DNA of 64,000 nt from Streptomyces sporangiiformans (lineage in GTDB: Bacteria; Actinomycetota; Actinomycetes; Streptomycetales; Streptomycetaceae), in NCBI RefSeq assembly GCF_005768555.2, contig NZ_VCHX02000153.1, positions 1 to 64,000 on the forward strand, read 5' to 3'. A model generated the notes under the pieces. The model did no database searches. It had not been told where the DNA came from and was given only the letters and a program-made list of their open reading frames with translations. The position numbers and the translations under genes were made by a program. Each line of letters begins with the position of its first letter. Position 1 is the stretch's first letter. Shown one piece after another: positions 8,939 to 17,469 of this stretch.

Positions 8939-8972
8939 GTGCACCCCACAGGCGGGTGCACCCCACGGGCGG
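8939..8972. repeat. 17-bp tandem repeat in the spacer before the GH26 gene
   Basis: GTGCACCCCACAGGCGG is followed directly by a second copy with one substitution (8956-8972), and weaker GCAACCCGCAGGC-like echoes follow to about 9025. This is part of a 220-bp spacer with no gene; the function is unknown. Confidence 0.65.
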
Positions 8973-9155
8973 GCCATGGGCGCTGCAACCCGCAGGCTCC
9001 ACCCCCCAGACGCTGCACCCGACAGGCGACCGCCCGCCCCTCCCCGCCTCGGCCGTCGCGCGGCCTCTCGCCGAGGCCGCGTGGATCTGGTCCCCGAGTC
9101 GGCTGTTCGAGCAGGCAGAATCTCGGCAGGGGATGTCTAGCAGGGGCGGAAAAGA

Positions 9156-10544
9156 ATGCGTATGCGAGGGCGAGTCCAGCTCATAGGGGCCGGAGTCTCC
9201 GGCGCCCTGCTCGCCCCGCTCACGCTGTGGGCGACCCGGTCCGGGGACGCCAGGCTGAAATCCCGGCTCGTCCCGACGGACCTGGGCGAGCGGGACCCAG
9301 AGGCGACGCCCGCCGCGCGCCGGGTGTACGCGATGCTGGCCGGCCTCGAGAACGACGCGCGCCGCGGCAGGGCGACCCGCACCGTGATCGGCCAGCACGT
9401 CGAACTGCACAACGAGCGGTACAACCCGGAGTACGGCGACTACCGGGGCACCAAGCAGCCCGGCTACTACTACGGCAAGGCCCGCGACATCACCGGCCAT
9501 CTCCCCGGTTTCGTGGAGGTGGACCTCGGCCCCGGCTACCACGAGCAGGGCTGGGCGGTGGGCGAGACGCGCTCGTACTCGCGCTCGTCGTGGCCGGGCT
9601 GCCGCCCGCACTGGGGGTACGCCGATGACGCGGTGGACCTGGCCGTCGGAGTGTGGGCGGGGCTGCCGCGCCCGGAGGACGGCTCGTACAACCCCTCCGG
9701 CACCCGCCAGGACTGCTCGTCGGGCACGGAAGTGAGCCTGCCGCACAACGGCGGCGGACCGGCGGGCATCGTCGGCTTCTCCTTCCACCAGCCCTACCCG
9801 GGCAGCCCCGTCAAGGGCTACGAACAGACGCTGCGCCACAACTCGCCGGGCGCGCAGGACTCCGGCTGGTTCGCCCGCGTGGTCACCCAGGGCAGCGCCG
9901 AGCACAAGGACCTGCTGTACGACCTCGGCTATCTCGCCGACCACCTCCAGTACCTCTCCGAGCGCGGAGTGCCGGTACTGCTGCGCCCGTACCACGAGAT
10001 GAACACGGCCGCCGACAAGGACGGTTTCTGGTGGGCGGCGCAGGACCCGGCGGCGTACCGGAAGCTCTGGCGGATCACCTACGACTACCTCGTCGGCAGC
10101 CGTGGCCTGCACAACCTGATCTTCGTCTGGACACCCAACTCCTGGGACGGCCACTTCGGACTGGAGCCGTGGAAGTACTACCCCGGCGAGCGGTACGTCG
10201 ACATCGTGGGCGTCGACGACTACAGCGACACCCCCTCCCGCCCCTTCCGCGGCGAGCGCTGGACCGAGTTCTGGTACCGCGGCCTGGAGCAGTACAGGAA
10301 GCCCCGCGTCATGGCCGAGTCCTTCCACGTACCACTTAATTCCGATCAAAAGCGAACACTTTCCAAGACGCCCTGGGTCCTGTGGACGGTGTGGGGTCAA
10401 TCACTCACATACGACAACATCTCTTCGCCGCGCGGCAAGAACACCCCTGCCGACATGAAGCGGACATACAGCTCTCCGCAGGTCATCACGGGTAGCGACG
10501 GCGGTAAGTCGGGATTTGACTGGCGATCACTAAACAAGACCTGA
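9156..10544 (+). CDS. Glycoside hydrolase family 26, probable beta-1,4-mannanase
   Basis: A 462-residue enzyme with an N-terminal basic/hydrophobic segment (about residues 7-26), either a signal peptide or a membrane anchor. The catalytic domain covers about 55-440. LLRPYHEMN carries the GH26 acid/base Glu281 preceded by His280. RVMAESFH provides the probable nucleophile Glu388, and YVDIVGVDDY and the late WVLWTVWG segment match the GH26 barrel. GH26 is dominated by endo-beta-mannanases. It is first gene of a five-gene plus-strand cluster whose other members supply GDP-mannose synthesis, a processive GT2 and an acyltransferase. A role in trimming or releasing a home-made mannan is inferred; a purely degradative role is the alternative. 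Confidence 0.85.
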   Translation: MRMRGRVQLIGAGVSGALLAPLTLWATRSGDARLKSRLVPTDLGERDPEATPAARRVYAMLAGLENDARRGRATRTVIGQHVELHNERYNPEYGDYRGTKQPGYYYGKARDITGHLPGFVEVDLGPGYHEQGWAVGETRSYSRSSWPGCRPHWGYADDAVDLAVGVWAGLPRPEDGSYNPSGTRQDCSSGTEVSLPHNGGGPAGIVGFSFHQPYPGSPVKGYEQTLRHNSPGAQDSGWFARVVTQGSAEHKDLLYDLGYLADHLQYLSERGVPVLLRPYHEMNTAADKDGFWWAAQDPAAYRKLWRITYDYLVGSRGLHNLIFVWTPNSWDGHFGLEPWKYYPGERYVDIVGVDDYSDTPSRPFRGERWTEFWYRGLEQYRKPRVMAESFHVPLNSDQKRTLSKTPWVLWTVWGQSLTYDNISSPRGKNTPADMKRTYSSPQVITGSDGGKSGFDWRSLNKT

Positions 10545-10810
10545 CGTGGTTACCTTTCAAACACAACTTGCTCACAACTGTTTGTTCGCGCACACAACCG
10601 TGGCAGGATTCGTCTACCTGTACGGCCGGGGTTGAAAGACGCCCGGGGGGGCATCTGAGCTGGCCGTGACGCCGAAGAAGACGTCGAGGGGCAATCCGCA
10701 AGGCCCGGGGTGGGGCAGTCGTTCGACGCGACGTCATGTCGCGTTTCCCAACTTCCGTGCACGGCTTGCCGCTCGGCGCCGCCGATCTCACGGAAGAGCC
10801 TGTAGCCGAC

Positions 10811-12262
10811 ATGGCATCGACACTGGTCGACGGGGGTGCCTCACACTCCCGGCACAACGCGAAGCTCGCGAAGCGCACCGCGGCATGGAGGCCAGGGATC
10901 CTGCCGTTCCTGATTCCGTTGGTGATCCTGCTCTTCTTCAGCCTGTGGTCCTACACGCCCACCGACTCGCCGCTCGCCTGGCTGATCACCATCGCCTGGG
11001 CCCTGCCGGTGCCCGGCGTGCTCGTCTCCGTGCAGGGCTTCATCCTGATCCGCCGCCGGGCCCGCAAGACCCACCTGATGACCCCGCCCGCCCCGGTGGA
11101 GCAGGACTTCCTGATCGTGCTCGTCCCCACCATCGGCCGGCACGACACCTATCCCGCCCTGGAGCGGTCCGTCCTCTCGTACGTGGAGCACCTCCCGAAG
11201 TGGTTCCCGTACATGCGCGTGGACGTCCTCACCGAGGAGGGCTGCGAGGCCACCGAGCGGATCGACACGCTGGCCGCCAGTCACCCGCTGATCCGCGTGG
11301 TCACGGTCCCGAAGGCCTACCAGACCAAGAACGGCACCCGCTTCAAGGCCCGCGCCAACAACTACGCCCACGAGCTGCGCATCGACGAGGGCGAGGCCCT
11401 GGAGAACGTCTGGGTGCTGCACATGGACGACGACACCGGTGTCGGCCCCGACACCGCCGCGTCCCTCTCCCAGTTCATCAACCGCCAGCGCCGCGCGACC
11501 CCCGACGAGGTCAAGCACATGGCCCAGGGCATCCTCACCTACCCGCGGGAGAACGCGGTGAGCCTGTTCACCTGGTTCGCCGACGCCATTCGTCCCGCCG
11601 ACGACATCGCGCGCTTCCGCGCCTTCACCGGCCTCGGCACCCCCGCCGCGGGCGTGCACGGTGAGCTGCTGGTGCTGCGGGCCTCCATCGAGGCCGAGAT
11701 CGGGTGGGACTTCGGCCCCAAGGAGATCGTCGAGGACGCCCGGCTCGCGCTGACCTTCTGCCGCCGCTACCCGGGCCGCAGCGACTGGTTCAACGGCCGC
11801 TGCTACGGCGCCTCACCGGCCAACGCCAAGGACTTCATCAAGCAGCGCGAACGCTGGGCCTGGGGCCTGGTCGCCCTCTGCTTCAACCGCAAGGTGCCGC
11901 TGCGCTACCGCTGGTTCCTCACGATCTGCGTCACCAGCTGGATCCTGGGACCCCTGCAGCACGTCGGCGCCATCCTGATCATGGGGTGGCTCATCGGCGA
12001 CCTCAACACCTCTCCCGTGACCCAGTCCGTCGTCGTGCTGTGGTCCATCAGCTTCGCGTACGTCATCTGGGCGTACTGGGAAGGACTGCGGCTCAACGCG
12101 ATCGCCTCGGCGAACGGCAGGCGCAAGTGGTGGGAGCCGTTCGCGGTCCTCCTCATGCTGCCGCTGTTCTCCCTCCTCGAAGGACTCGGCGGATTCAAGG
12201 GCTTCCTGAAGTTCCTGCGCCGCGAGGAGAACAAGTTCGTCGTCATCGCCAAGCCCGCCTGA
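10811..12262 (+). CDS. Processive family-2 glycosyltransferase, egghead-like (candidate beta-mannan synthase)
   Basis: A 483-residue membrane protein with two N-terminal hydrophobic segments (about 29-48 and 55-80), a cytosolic GT-A domain, and three C-terminal hydrophobic segments (about 367-396, 401-424, 441-462). The catalytic features are MDDDT (205-209), the acceptor-site ED (308-309) and QRERW (345-349), the signature of processive synthases. GILTYPRENAV (240-250), FADAIRPADD and GVHGELLV match, from memory, the layout of egghead/BRE-3 beta-1,4-mannosyltransferases rather than cellulose synthases. A start 75 bp upstream is possible. Flanked by two mannanase-family genes and followed by a GDP-mannose enzyme, it is predicted to polymerise mannose. 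Substrate and linkage are inferred. Confidence 0.8.
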   Translation: MASTLVDGGASHSRHNAKLAKRTAAWRPGILPFLIPLVILLFFSLWSYTPTDSPLAWLITIAWALPVPGVLVSVQGFILIRRRARKTHLMTPPAPVEQDFLIVLVPTIGRHDTYPALERSVLSYVEHLPKWFPYMRVDVLTEEGCEATERIDTLAASHPLIRVVTVPKAYQTKNGTRFKARANNYAHELRIDEGEALENVWVLHMDDDTGVGPDTAASLSQFINRQRRATPDEVKHMAQGILTYPRENAVSLFTWFADAIRPADDIARFRAFTGLGTPAAGVHGELLVLRASIEAEIGWDFGPKEIVEDARLALTFCRRYPGRSDWFNGRCYGASPANAKDFIKQRERWAWGLVALCFNRKVPLRYRWFLTICVTSWILGPLQHVGAILIMGWLIGDLNTSPVTQSVVVLWSISFAYVIWAYWEGLRLNAIASANGRRKWWEPFAVLLMLPLFSLLEGLGGFKGFLKFLRREENKFVVIAKPA

Positions 12263-12284
12263 CCCGGAAGAGATCCCGACTCCC

Positions 12285-13526
12285 ATGAAACGCGCCCGAC
12301 TTCCTCTGCTCGCCGTGTTCCCCGTTGTCGTCATCTCCTCCGTGGTCGCCGTTCCCTTCGTCGTCGGCGACCACCCGCTGCGCTGGGAATCAGGCTCGGC
12401 CATCCCGCGTCTCGTACTCAACGGCGATGACGGCGGGCCGTCCGCCGGCTCACCGGAGCGCGACGGCACGACCGCGTCGGGCGGATCGTCGTCACCCACC
12501 ACGGGCACCGCCAAGGTCGACAAGGTGGACAAGGAGTGGAAGAAGGGCATGCCGCAGTGGGGCGTGCAGGTGTACTGGGAGGACAACCCCGACCACTCCC
12601 TGAAGTACGTCGAGAAGCAGGCCCGGCTGCACGCCGACTACCTGGTCGGCCTCCACGCCAACTCCGTCAGCGTGACCTTCCCGTTCTACACGGGCAACCG
12701 CTCCTCGACGAAGATCGCCCACGGCGACAAGACCCCGACCCCCGAGCGCCTCGGCCATGTGCTGCGGATCTTCCACGAGGCCGGGCTGCGCACCACCGTC
12801 CGGCCCCTCATGGACGAGAAGTCCCTCGACCCTCCGACCGGCTGGCGCGGAAACATCAAACCCGCAGGCCGGGGCGCGTGGTTCGCCTCCTACCAGAAGT
12901 TCCTGACCCCGTATCTGAAGGTCGCGGAGAACGAGAAGGCGACCACCTTCGTCATCGGCACCGAGCTGAACTCCATGGAGGGAGACGCCCACTGGGACGG
13001 GCTCGTGGACGATGCCGAGAAGCTCTTCGGCGGCGAGGTCGCGTACGACTCGAACTGGGACGCGTACGTCCAGGGCCCCGTCAACATGCCCGTCAACCAC
13101 CTCGGTGTCGATGCCTACTTCCCGGTCGAGGCCGACGACGACGCGTCGGTGGACACCCTCGTCAAGGGATGGCAGAAGTGGCTGGACCGGAAGGCCACCG
13201 GTCCGCTGCCGAAGATCACCCTCGCCGAGGCCGGCATCGGCGCGATGAACGGCGCGTACGACGCTCCCGGCGACTTCTACACCAAGCGGACCGTCAACCC
13301 GCAGGTGCAGGCGAACTGGTACACCGCTGTCTGCCGGGTCGTCCGGGAGCGAAAGATGTCCGGCGTGTACTGGTGGTCGATCTACTTCGACGACAACCCG
13401 AACACCAAGCCCAACGACAAGAAGCAGTCCCGGCTCGACTTCGCCGGACGGCCCAAGACGGAGAAGGCCGTCAAGGCCTGTTTCACCTCAAACTACGCCG
13501 GGCCGGGCAACGCGGCCTCGCCCTGA
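12285..13526 (+). CDS. GH113-like secreted or anchored glycoside hydrolase
   Basis: A 413-residue protein with an N-terminal basic then hydrophobic segment (residues 3-28; signal or anchor), a Gly/Ser/Thr linker to about 80, then a TIM-barrel-like domain. WGVQVYWED near 92-100, TFVIGTELNSME with Glu227 as probable acid/base, NHLGVDAYFP, ITLAEAGIGA with Glu315 as probable nucleophile, and GVYWWSIYFDDNP are in the order seen in GH113/GH5-clan enzymes. GH113 founding members are beta-mannanases. It starts 22 bp after the GT2 stop, so the pair is likely co-transcribed. It may edit or cut the polymer leaving the GT2; a non-catalytic binding role is not excluded. Confidence 0.75.
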   Translation: MKRARLPLLAVFPVVVISSVVAVPFVVGDHPLRWESGSAIPRLVLNGDDGGPSAGSPERDGTTASGGSSSPTTGTAKVDKVDKEWKKGMPQWGVQVYWEDNPDHSLKYVEKQARLHADYLVGLHANSVSVTFPFYTGNRSSTKIAHGDKTPTPERLGHVLRIFHEAGLRTTVRPLMDEKSLDPPTGWRGNIKPAGRGAWFASYQKFLTPYLKVAENEKATTFVIGTELNSMEGDAHWDGLVDDAEKLFGGEVAYDSNWDAYVQGPVNMPVNHLGVDAYFPVEADDDASVDTLVKGWQKWLDRKATGPLPKITLAEAGIGAMNGAYDAPGDFYTKRTVNPQVQANWYTAVCRVVRERKMSGVYWWSIYFDDNPNTKPNDKKQSRLDFAGRPKTEKAVKACFTSNYAGPGNAASP

Positions 13527-13570
13527 CGCAGTTTCCCTGATCCCCCTGACGCAGTTCCTCTGACGCAGTT
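13523..13570. repeat. Three copies of CTGACGCAGTT after the GH113-like gene
   Basis: CTGACGCAGTT occurs at 13523-13533, 13546-13556 and 13560-13570. The first copy overlaps the stop codon of the GH113-like gene. They sit in the 131-bp spacer before the nucleotidyltransferase gene and could be either slippage copies of the gene end or binding sites. Confidence 0.7.
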
Positions 13571-13657
13571 CCCCTCCCCCACACCACCCACCCGAGCGAT
13601 GGAGCACCCCCACGCGCCACTCTCCATCTAGTCCCGCGACACAAGGCGGACACGACA

Positions 13658-14803
13658 ATGACTGAAGCGATCCTTCTCGTCGGCGGTCAGGGCACCCGGC
13701 TGCGGCCCCTGACCAGTCACACGCCCAAGCCGCTGCTGCCGGTGGCCGGGGTGCCGTTCCTCACGCACCAACTGGCCCGCGCGGCGGCCGCAGGGGTCAC
13801 CCGGATCGTTTTCGCGACCTCCTACCTGGCGGAACTCTTCGAGGAGGAGTTCGGGGACGGCGCCGGTCTCGGCCTGGAACTGGAGTACGTCACCGAGGAG
13901 ACGGCACTCGGCACCGGCGGAGCCATCCGGAACGCCGCCGAGCGGCTGCGCAGCGGCCCCGACGAGCCGGTGCTGGTGTTCAACGGCGACATCCTCTCCG
14001 GCGTGGACATCGCCGCCCTGCGGGACGGTCACCGCGCCTCGGGAGCGGATGTCACCCTGCATCTGAAGCGGGTGGCCGATCCCCGTGCGTTCGGCCTGGT
14101 CCCCACCGACGCCGAGGGCCGCGTCCAGGCGTTCCTGGAGAAGCCCCAGACCCCCGAAGAGATCATCACCGACCAGATCAACGCGGGCTGCTACGTCTTC
14201 ACCCGATCCGTGCTCGACCGTATCCCGGCCGGCCGAGTCGTCTCCGTGGAGCGCGAGACCTTCCCCGAACTGCTGGCGTCGGGCGCGCATCTGCGCGGAG
14301 TCGTCGACGACAGCTACTGGCTCGACCTGGGCACTCCCGCCGCGTTCGTCCAGGGCTCGGCCGACCTCGTGCGCGGCCGGGTCACCTCCCCGGCGCTGCC
14401 CGGCCCGGTGGGCGACGCCCTGGTACTGCCCGGTGCCCAGGTGCACCGCGACGCCCTGCTCAGCGGGGGCACGGTCGTGGCCGACGGGGCAGTGGTCGGC
14501 GAAGGAGCGGTCGTCGAGGGCAGCGTGGTGCTGGCCGGCGCCGTGATCGCCGCCCGGGCCAGCGTGCATGCCTCCGTCGTGGGACGGCACGCCCGCATCG
14601 GTGAGGGCAGTGTCCTGGACGCCGTGGTCGTCGGCGACCACGCCGAGGTGGCGGAGGGCAACGAACTCCCCGCCGGCCTGCGCATCGCCTGCGGCGCCGT
14701 CCTGCCCGCCCACGGCGTCCGGATATCGGCATCACCGCGGCCCTGCACAGCGCAGGACCTCGCGCACTCCGGAGCACCCCATGCGTCGCCGGCCGCCCGC
14801 TGA
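13658..14803 (+). CDS. Sugar nucleotidyltransferase, probable mannose-1-phosphate guanylyltransferase
   Basis: A 381-residue GMPP-type enzyme predicted to make GDP-mannose from mannose-1-phosphate and GTP. The N-terminal domain has the nucleotide loop LLVGGQGTRLRPL (6-18), HTPKPLLPV (21-29), NGDIL and FLEKPQ. The C-terminal part (from about 255) has repeated hydrophobic-Gly hexapeptides typical of a left-handed beta-helix. Specificity among NDP-sugars cannot be read with certainty, but the mannan-themed neighbours favour GDP-mannose. The last 23 bases overlap the start of the acyltransferase gene, so the two are translationally coupled. Confidence 0.8.
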   Translation: MTEAILLVGGQGTRLRPLTSHTPKPLLPVAGVPFLTHQLARAAAAGVTRIVFATSYLAELFEEEFGDGAGLGLELEYVTEETALGTGGAIRNAAERLRSGPDEPVLVFNGDILSGVDIAALRDGHRASGADVTLHLKRVADPRAFGLVPTDAEGRVQAFLEKPQTPEEIITDQINAGCYVFTRSVLDRIPAGRVVSVERETFPELLASGAHLRGVVDDSYWLDLGTPAAFVQGSADLVRGRVTSPALPGPVGDALVLPGAQVHRDALLSGGTVVADGAVVGEGAVVEGSVVLAGAVIAARASVHASVVGRHARIGEGSVLDAVVVGDHAEVAEGNELPAGLRIACGAVLPAHGVRISASPRPCTAQDLAHSGAPHASPAAR

Positions 14804-16460
14804 CCACCCGGGCCCCGACGGCCATGGGCAGCAGCCGTACGTGCAGACGTATGGGGAGACGTATGGGGAGACGTACGCGGAGCCGCACGAGGGGCAGGAA
14901 CAGTACGGGCAGGAACAGTACGGGCAGGAACAGTACGGGCAGGAACAGTACGGGCAGGGACAGTACGGGCAGCACGGCTACCAGCAACAGCCGTACCCGC
15001 AACAGCCGTACGGACAGCACAGTTACGGGCAGCAGGGCTACGCACAGCAGCAGGGCTACCCCCAACAGCCGTACCGGCAGCAAGGCTACGGACAGCAGCA
15101 GTACAGCCGTCCGCCCGTGCCGCAGCAGTACGTCGGCCAGATCGCCCCGAGGCAGCCCCAGCACCACCCCTACGAGCCGTACGCCCCCGAGCCCATCGAC
15201 GGCGGTATCCCGGGCCGTGTCCGAAGGCCGGAACCGGAACCGGAACCGGCACCGGCACCGGCACCAAGACCGGAACCGCCTCCGGAGCCCGCACCCATGC
15301 GGACCCGCTTCGGGGCCGTCGACGGCCTGCGCGGACTCGCCATCCTCTCCGTGCTGCTCTACCACACCAACTGGTTCAGCAGCGGTCTGTTCGGCGTGGA
15401 CGCCTTCTTCGTCCTCTCCGGCTTTCTCACCACGCTCGTCCTCACCCGCGAGGTGGAGCGCACCGGCCGTATCCGCATCGGCCGCTTCTACCGCCGCCGT
15501 TTCAAGCGGCTGCTGCCGGGCCTGCTGGTGACCCTCGCCCTGGTCGTGGCGGTCTCCCGTCTCACCAGCCCGCCGAAGGAGGCCCGCGTCATCTCGGAGC
15601 AGGCGCTCGGGGCGCTCCTTCAGGTCGGCAACTGGGCCCAGATCGCCCGCGGTGACGCGTACTCGGACCACCACGTCGGGACCGTACAGCCGCTGTCCGC
15701 CCTGTGGTCGCTGAGCCTGACCGAGCAGTTCTATGTGGTGTGGCCGCTGGTCCTCGTCGTGTCCTTCGCCGTCTTCCGCAGACACGTGCTGCCGGTCGCG
15801 GTGCTCACGGTGCTGATCTGCGGCGCCTCGGCACTGGTCGCGCCGGTGCTGTGGAGGCGCGGCGTCCACGACGCCGACTACCTGTACCTGGCGACGCACA
15901 CCCGCGCCGTGGCCTTCATGGCGGGCGCGGCGGCCGCGTTCGTCGTGTACCTGGTGCAGCGGCGGGCGCACCGGAGCGGGCGGCGCCAGGCCAAGGGCGG
16001 CTTCGCGTACCACCTCGCCTCGCTCACCGCGATCGCGTCCCTGGCCGGGGTGATCTACCTCAGCGTCGAGGTGAGCACCTACCACGACCCCCGGCTCTAC
16101 AAGGGCGGACTGGCGGTCATCGCCTTCCTGATCGCGCTGACGGCCGCCTGCCTCAGCACGGACCGCGGCCCGCTGGCCCGAGTGCTCCAGATGAAGCCGC
16201 TGATGGAGATCGGCCAGATCTCGTACAGCATGTACCTGTTGCACCTGCCGGTGTACTGGCTGCTGTTGATGCTCTCCCCCGACCTCAAGCCCTACGCGCT
16301 GTTCATCCTGGGTACCGGACTCACCTGGCTGGCCGCGATGATCATGCACTACACCCTTGAGCGGAGCCGAGCGCGCGACTGGCGGCCGATCACGGCGGTC
16401 CCGCTGTTCGCCGCGGCCTCCCTGGCCATCGCGGCGGGCGCGCACCAGCTGCAGCGGTAA
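14781..16460 (+). CDS. OafA/YrhL-type membrane acyltransferase with Gln/Tyr-rich N-terminal tail
   Basis: A 559-residue Acyltransf_3 protein predicted to O-acylate (probably O-acetylate) a sugar polymer. The first 173 residues are soluble and extremely rich in Gln, Tyr, Gly and Pro, including five tandem GQ(E/G)QY units near residue 40, then a Pro/Glu stretch. The membrane domain starts TRFGAVDGLRGLAIL and contains YHTNWF, FFVLSGFLTT, RFYRRRFKRLLPG and LWSLSLTEQFYVVWP, the canonical acyltransferase-3 signatures including the catalytic-type His, with about ten hydrophobic segments. The ATG at 14781 overlaps the nucleotidyltransferase gene. The polymer made by the upstream GT2 is the likely acceptor (inference). 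Confidence 0.85.
   Translation: MRRRPPADHPGPDGHGQQPYVQTYGETYGETYAEPHEGQEQYGQEQYGQEQYGQEQYGQGQYGQHGYQQQPYPQQPYGQHSYGQQGYAQQQGYPQQPYRQQGYGQQQYSRPPVPQQYVGQIAPRQPQHHPYEPYAPEPIDGGIPGRVRRPEPEPEPAPAPAPRPEPPPEPAPMRTRFGAVDGLRGLAILSVLLYHTNWFSSGLFGVDAFFVLSGFLTTLVLTREVERTGRIRIGRFYRRRFKRLLPGLLVTLALVVAVSRLTSPPKEARVISEQALGALLQVGNWAQIARGDAYSDHHVGTVQPLSALWSLSLTEQFYVVWPLVLVVSFAVFRRHVLPVAVLTVLICGASALVAPVLWRRGVHDADYLYLATHTRAVAFMAGAAAAFVVYLVQRRAHRSGRRQAKGGFAYHLASLTAIASLAGVIYLSVEVSTYHDPRLYKGGLAVIAFLIALTAACLSTDRGPLARVLQMKPLMEIGQISYSMYLLHLPVYWLLLMLSPDLKPYALFILGTGLTWLAAMIMHYTLERSRARDWRPITAVPLFAAASLAIAAGAHQLQR
14892..14966. repeat. 15-bp coding tandem repeat (five units)
   Basis: The unit GGGCAGGAACAGTAC is repeated five times in phase (last unit with one substitution), encoding the GQEQY pentapeptide array in the acyltransferase tail. 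It is prone to length change by slippage. Confidence 0.85.
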
Positions 16461-16532
16461 CCGTCCGCCGCGCACAGCGGGCGCACAGCGGCCGAGAGCG
16501 GCTGCGCCGGGCAGAGCCTGTCAGCAGAAGTC

Positions 16533-17390
16533 TCAGCAGCAGCCCGTGGGCGGCAGCGTCCGCTTGTTCCGTGCCTCCTTGTTCCGCGCGGCCAGCAACT
16601 CGTCCGGCGGGTAGCCGACCTCCTCCAACGTCAGCCCGTGCGGCCGTACGACATGCACGGCGGAGTCCCGGACGCCGACGGCCAGCACCTTCCCGGGCCA
16701 GTCGGGGGCCCGATGCCCGTCCCCCACGAACAACAGCGCCCCGATCAGCGACCGCACCATGTTGTGGCAGAACGCATCGGCGCGCACCGTGGCGGTGATG
16801 ATCCCGTCGGCACCCTTGCTCAGGCTCAGCTCCTGCAGCGTACGAATCGTCGTCGCGCCCTCCCGCTTCTTGCAGTAGGCCGCGAAGTCGTGCTCCCCGA
16901 CGAGGGCTTGGGCCGCCTCGTTCATGGCGTCGACGTCGAGGGGCCAGTCGTGCCAGAGGACGTGGCCCCGCAGGAGAGGGTCGACGCCGCCCGGGTTGTC
17001 GGTGACGCGGTAGGCGTATCGCCGCCAGATCGCGGAGAACCGCGCGTTGAACCCGCTGGGTGCCTCCCTCAGGGCCCACACCCGTACGTCCTTGGGCAGC
17101 CGCCCGGCCAGCCGTTTGAGCAGCTTCCCCCGGTGCTCCGCCCACAGCCCCTGAGGCAGATCGACGTGCGCGACCTGCCCCCGGGCATGCACCCCGGCAT
17201 CGGTCCGCCCGGCAACGGTCAGCTCGTACGTGGTGTCCCTCGACCGCGTCACCGTACGCAGGGCGTCCTCGACTTCCCCCTGTACGGTCCGCCGCCCCCC
17301 GGCCTGCTTGGCCCACCCGGAGAACTCGCTCCCGTCATACGAAAGATCGAGCCGCACCCGTACGAACCCGGGCTGCACTTCGTCACTCAC
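16533..17390 (-). CDS. truA: tRNA pseudouridine synthase A (TruA)
   Basis: Isomerises uridines 38-40 in the tRNA anticodon stem. At 285 residues it has LDLSYDGSEFSGWA near the N-terminus and the catalytic Asp64 within GRTDAGVHA (61-69). The gene directly follows rplQ in the same direction (79 bp between), as in other Streptomyces, with a hairpin between them. It converges with the acyltransferase gene of the mannan-type cluster. Confidence 0.95.
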   Translation of the reverse strand: MSDEVQPGFVRVRLDLSYDGSEFSGWAKQAGGRRTVQGEVEDALRTVTRSRDTTYELTVAGRTDAGVHARGQVAHVDLPQGLWAEHRGKLLKRLAGRLPKDVRVWALREAPSGFNARFSAIWRRYAYRVTDNPGGVDPLLRGHVLWHDWPLDVDAMNEAAQALVGEHDFAAYCKKREGATTIRTLQELSLSKGADGIITATVRADAFCHNMVRSLIGALLFVGDGHRAPDWPGKVLAVGVRDSAVHVVRPHGLTLEEVGYPPDELLAARNKEARNKRTLPPTGCC

Positions 17391-17422
17391 ACCTAGATCC
17401 TCTCAGGACTCGGGGACACGAA

Positions 17423-17452
17423 AGCGGGCCCGCCCCGAAGGGCGGACCCGCT
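17423..17452 (-). terminator. Hairpin between rplQ and truA
   Basis: AGCGGGCCCGCC pairs with GGCGGACCCGCT (one mismatch) around a CCGAAG-type loop, 18-47 bp beyond the rplQ stop. It probably terminates or attenuates the alpha operon before truA. Confidence 0.65.
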
Positions 17453-17469
17453 CAACGCAAGGCGAAACC

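Noticed and set aside
14568..14780. Acyltransferase starting 71 codons earlier
   Set aside because: That stretch is the nucleotidyltransferase gene read in another frame; ATG 14781 begins the Q/Y-rich tail.
14892..14966. CRISPR-like regularly spaced repeat
   Set aside because: Contiguous 15-bp units without spacers, in phase with a protein repeat; no cas genes. No CRISPR array was seen anywhere in the window.
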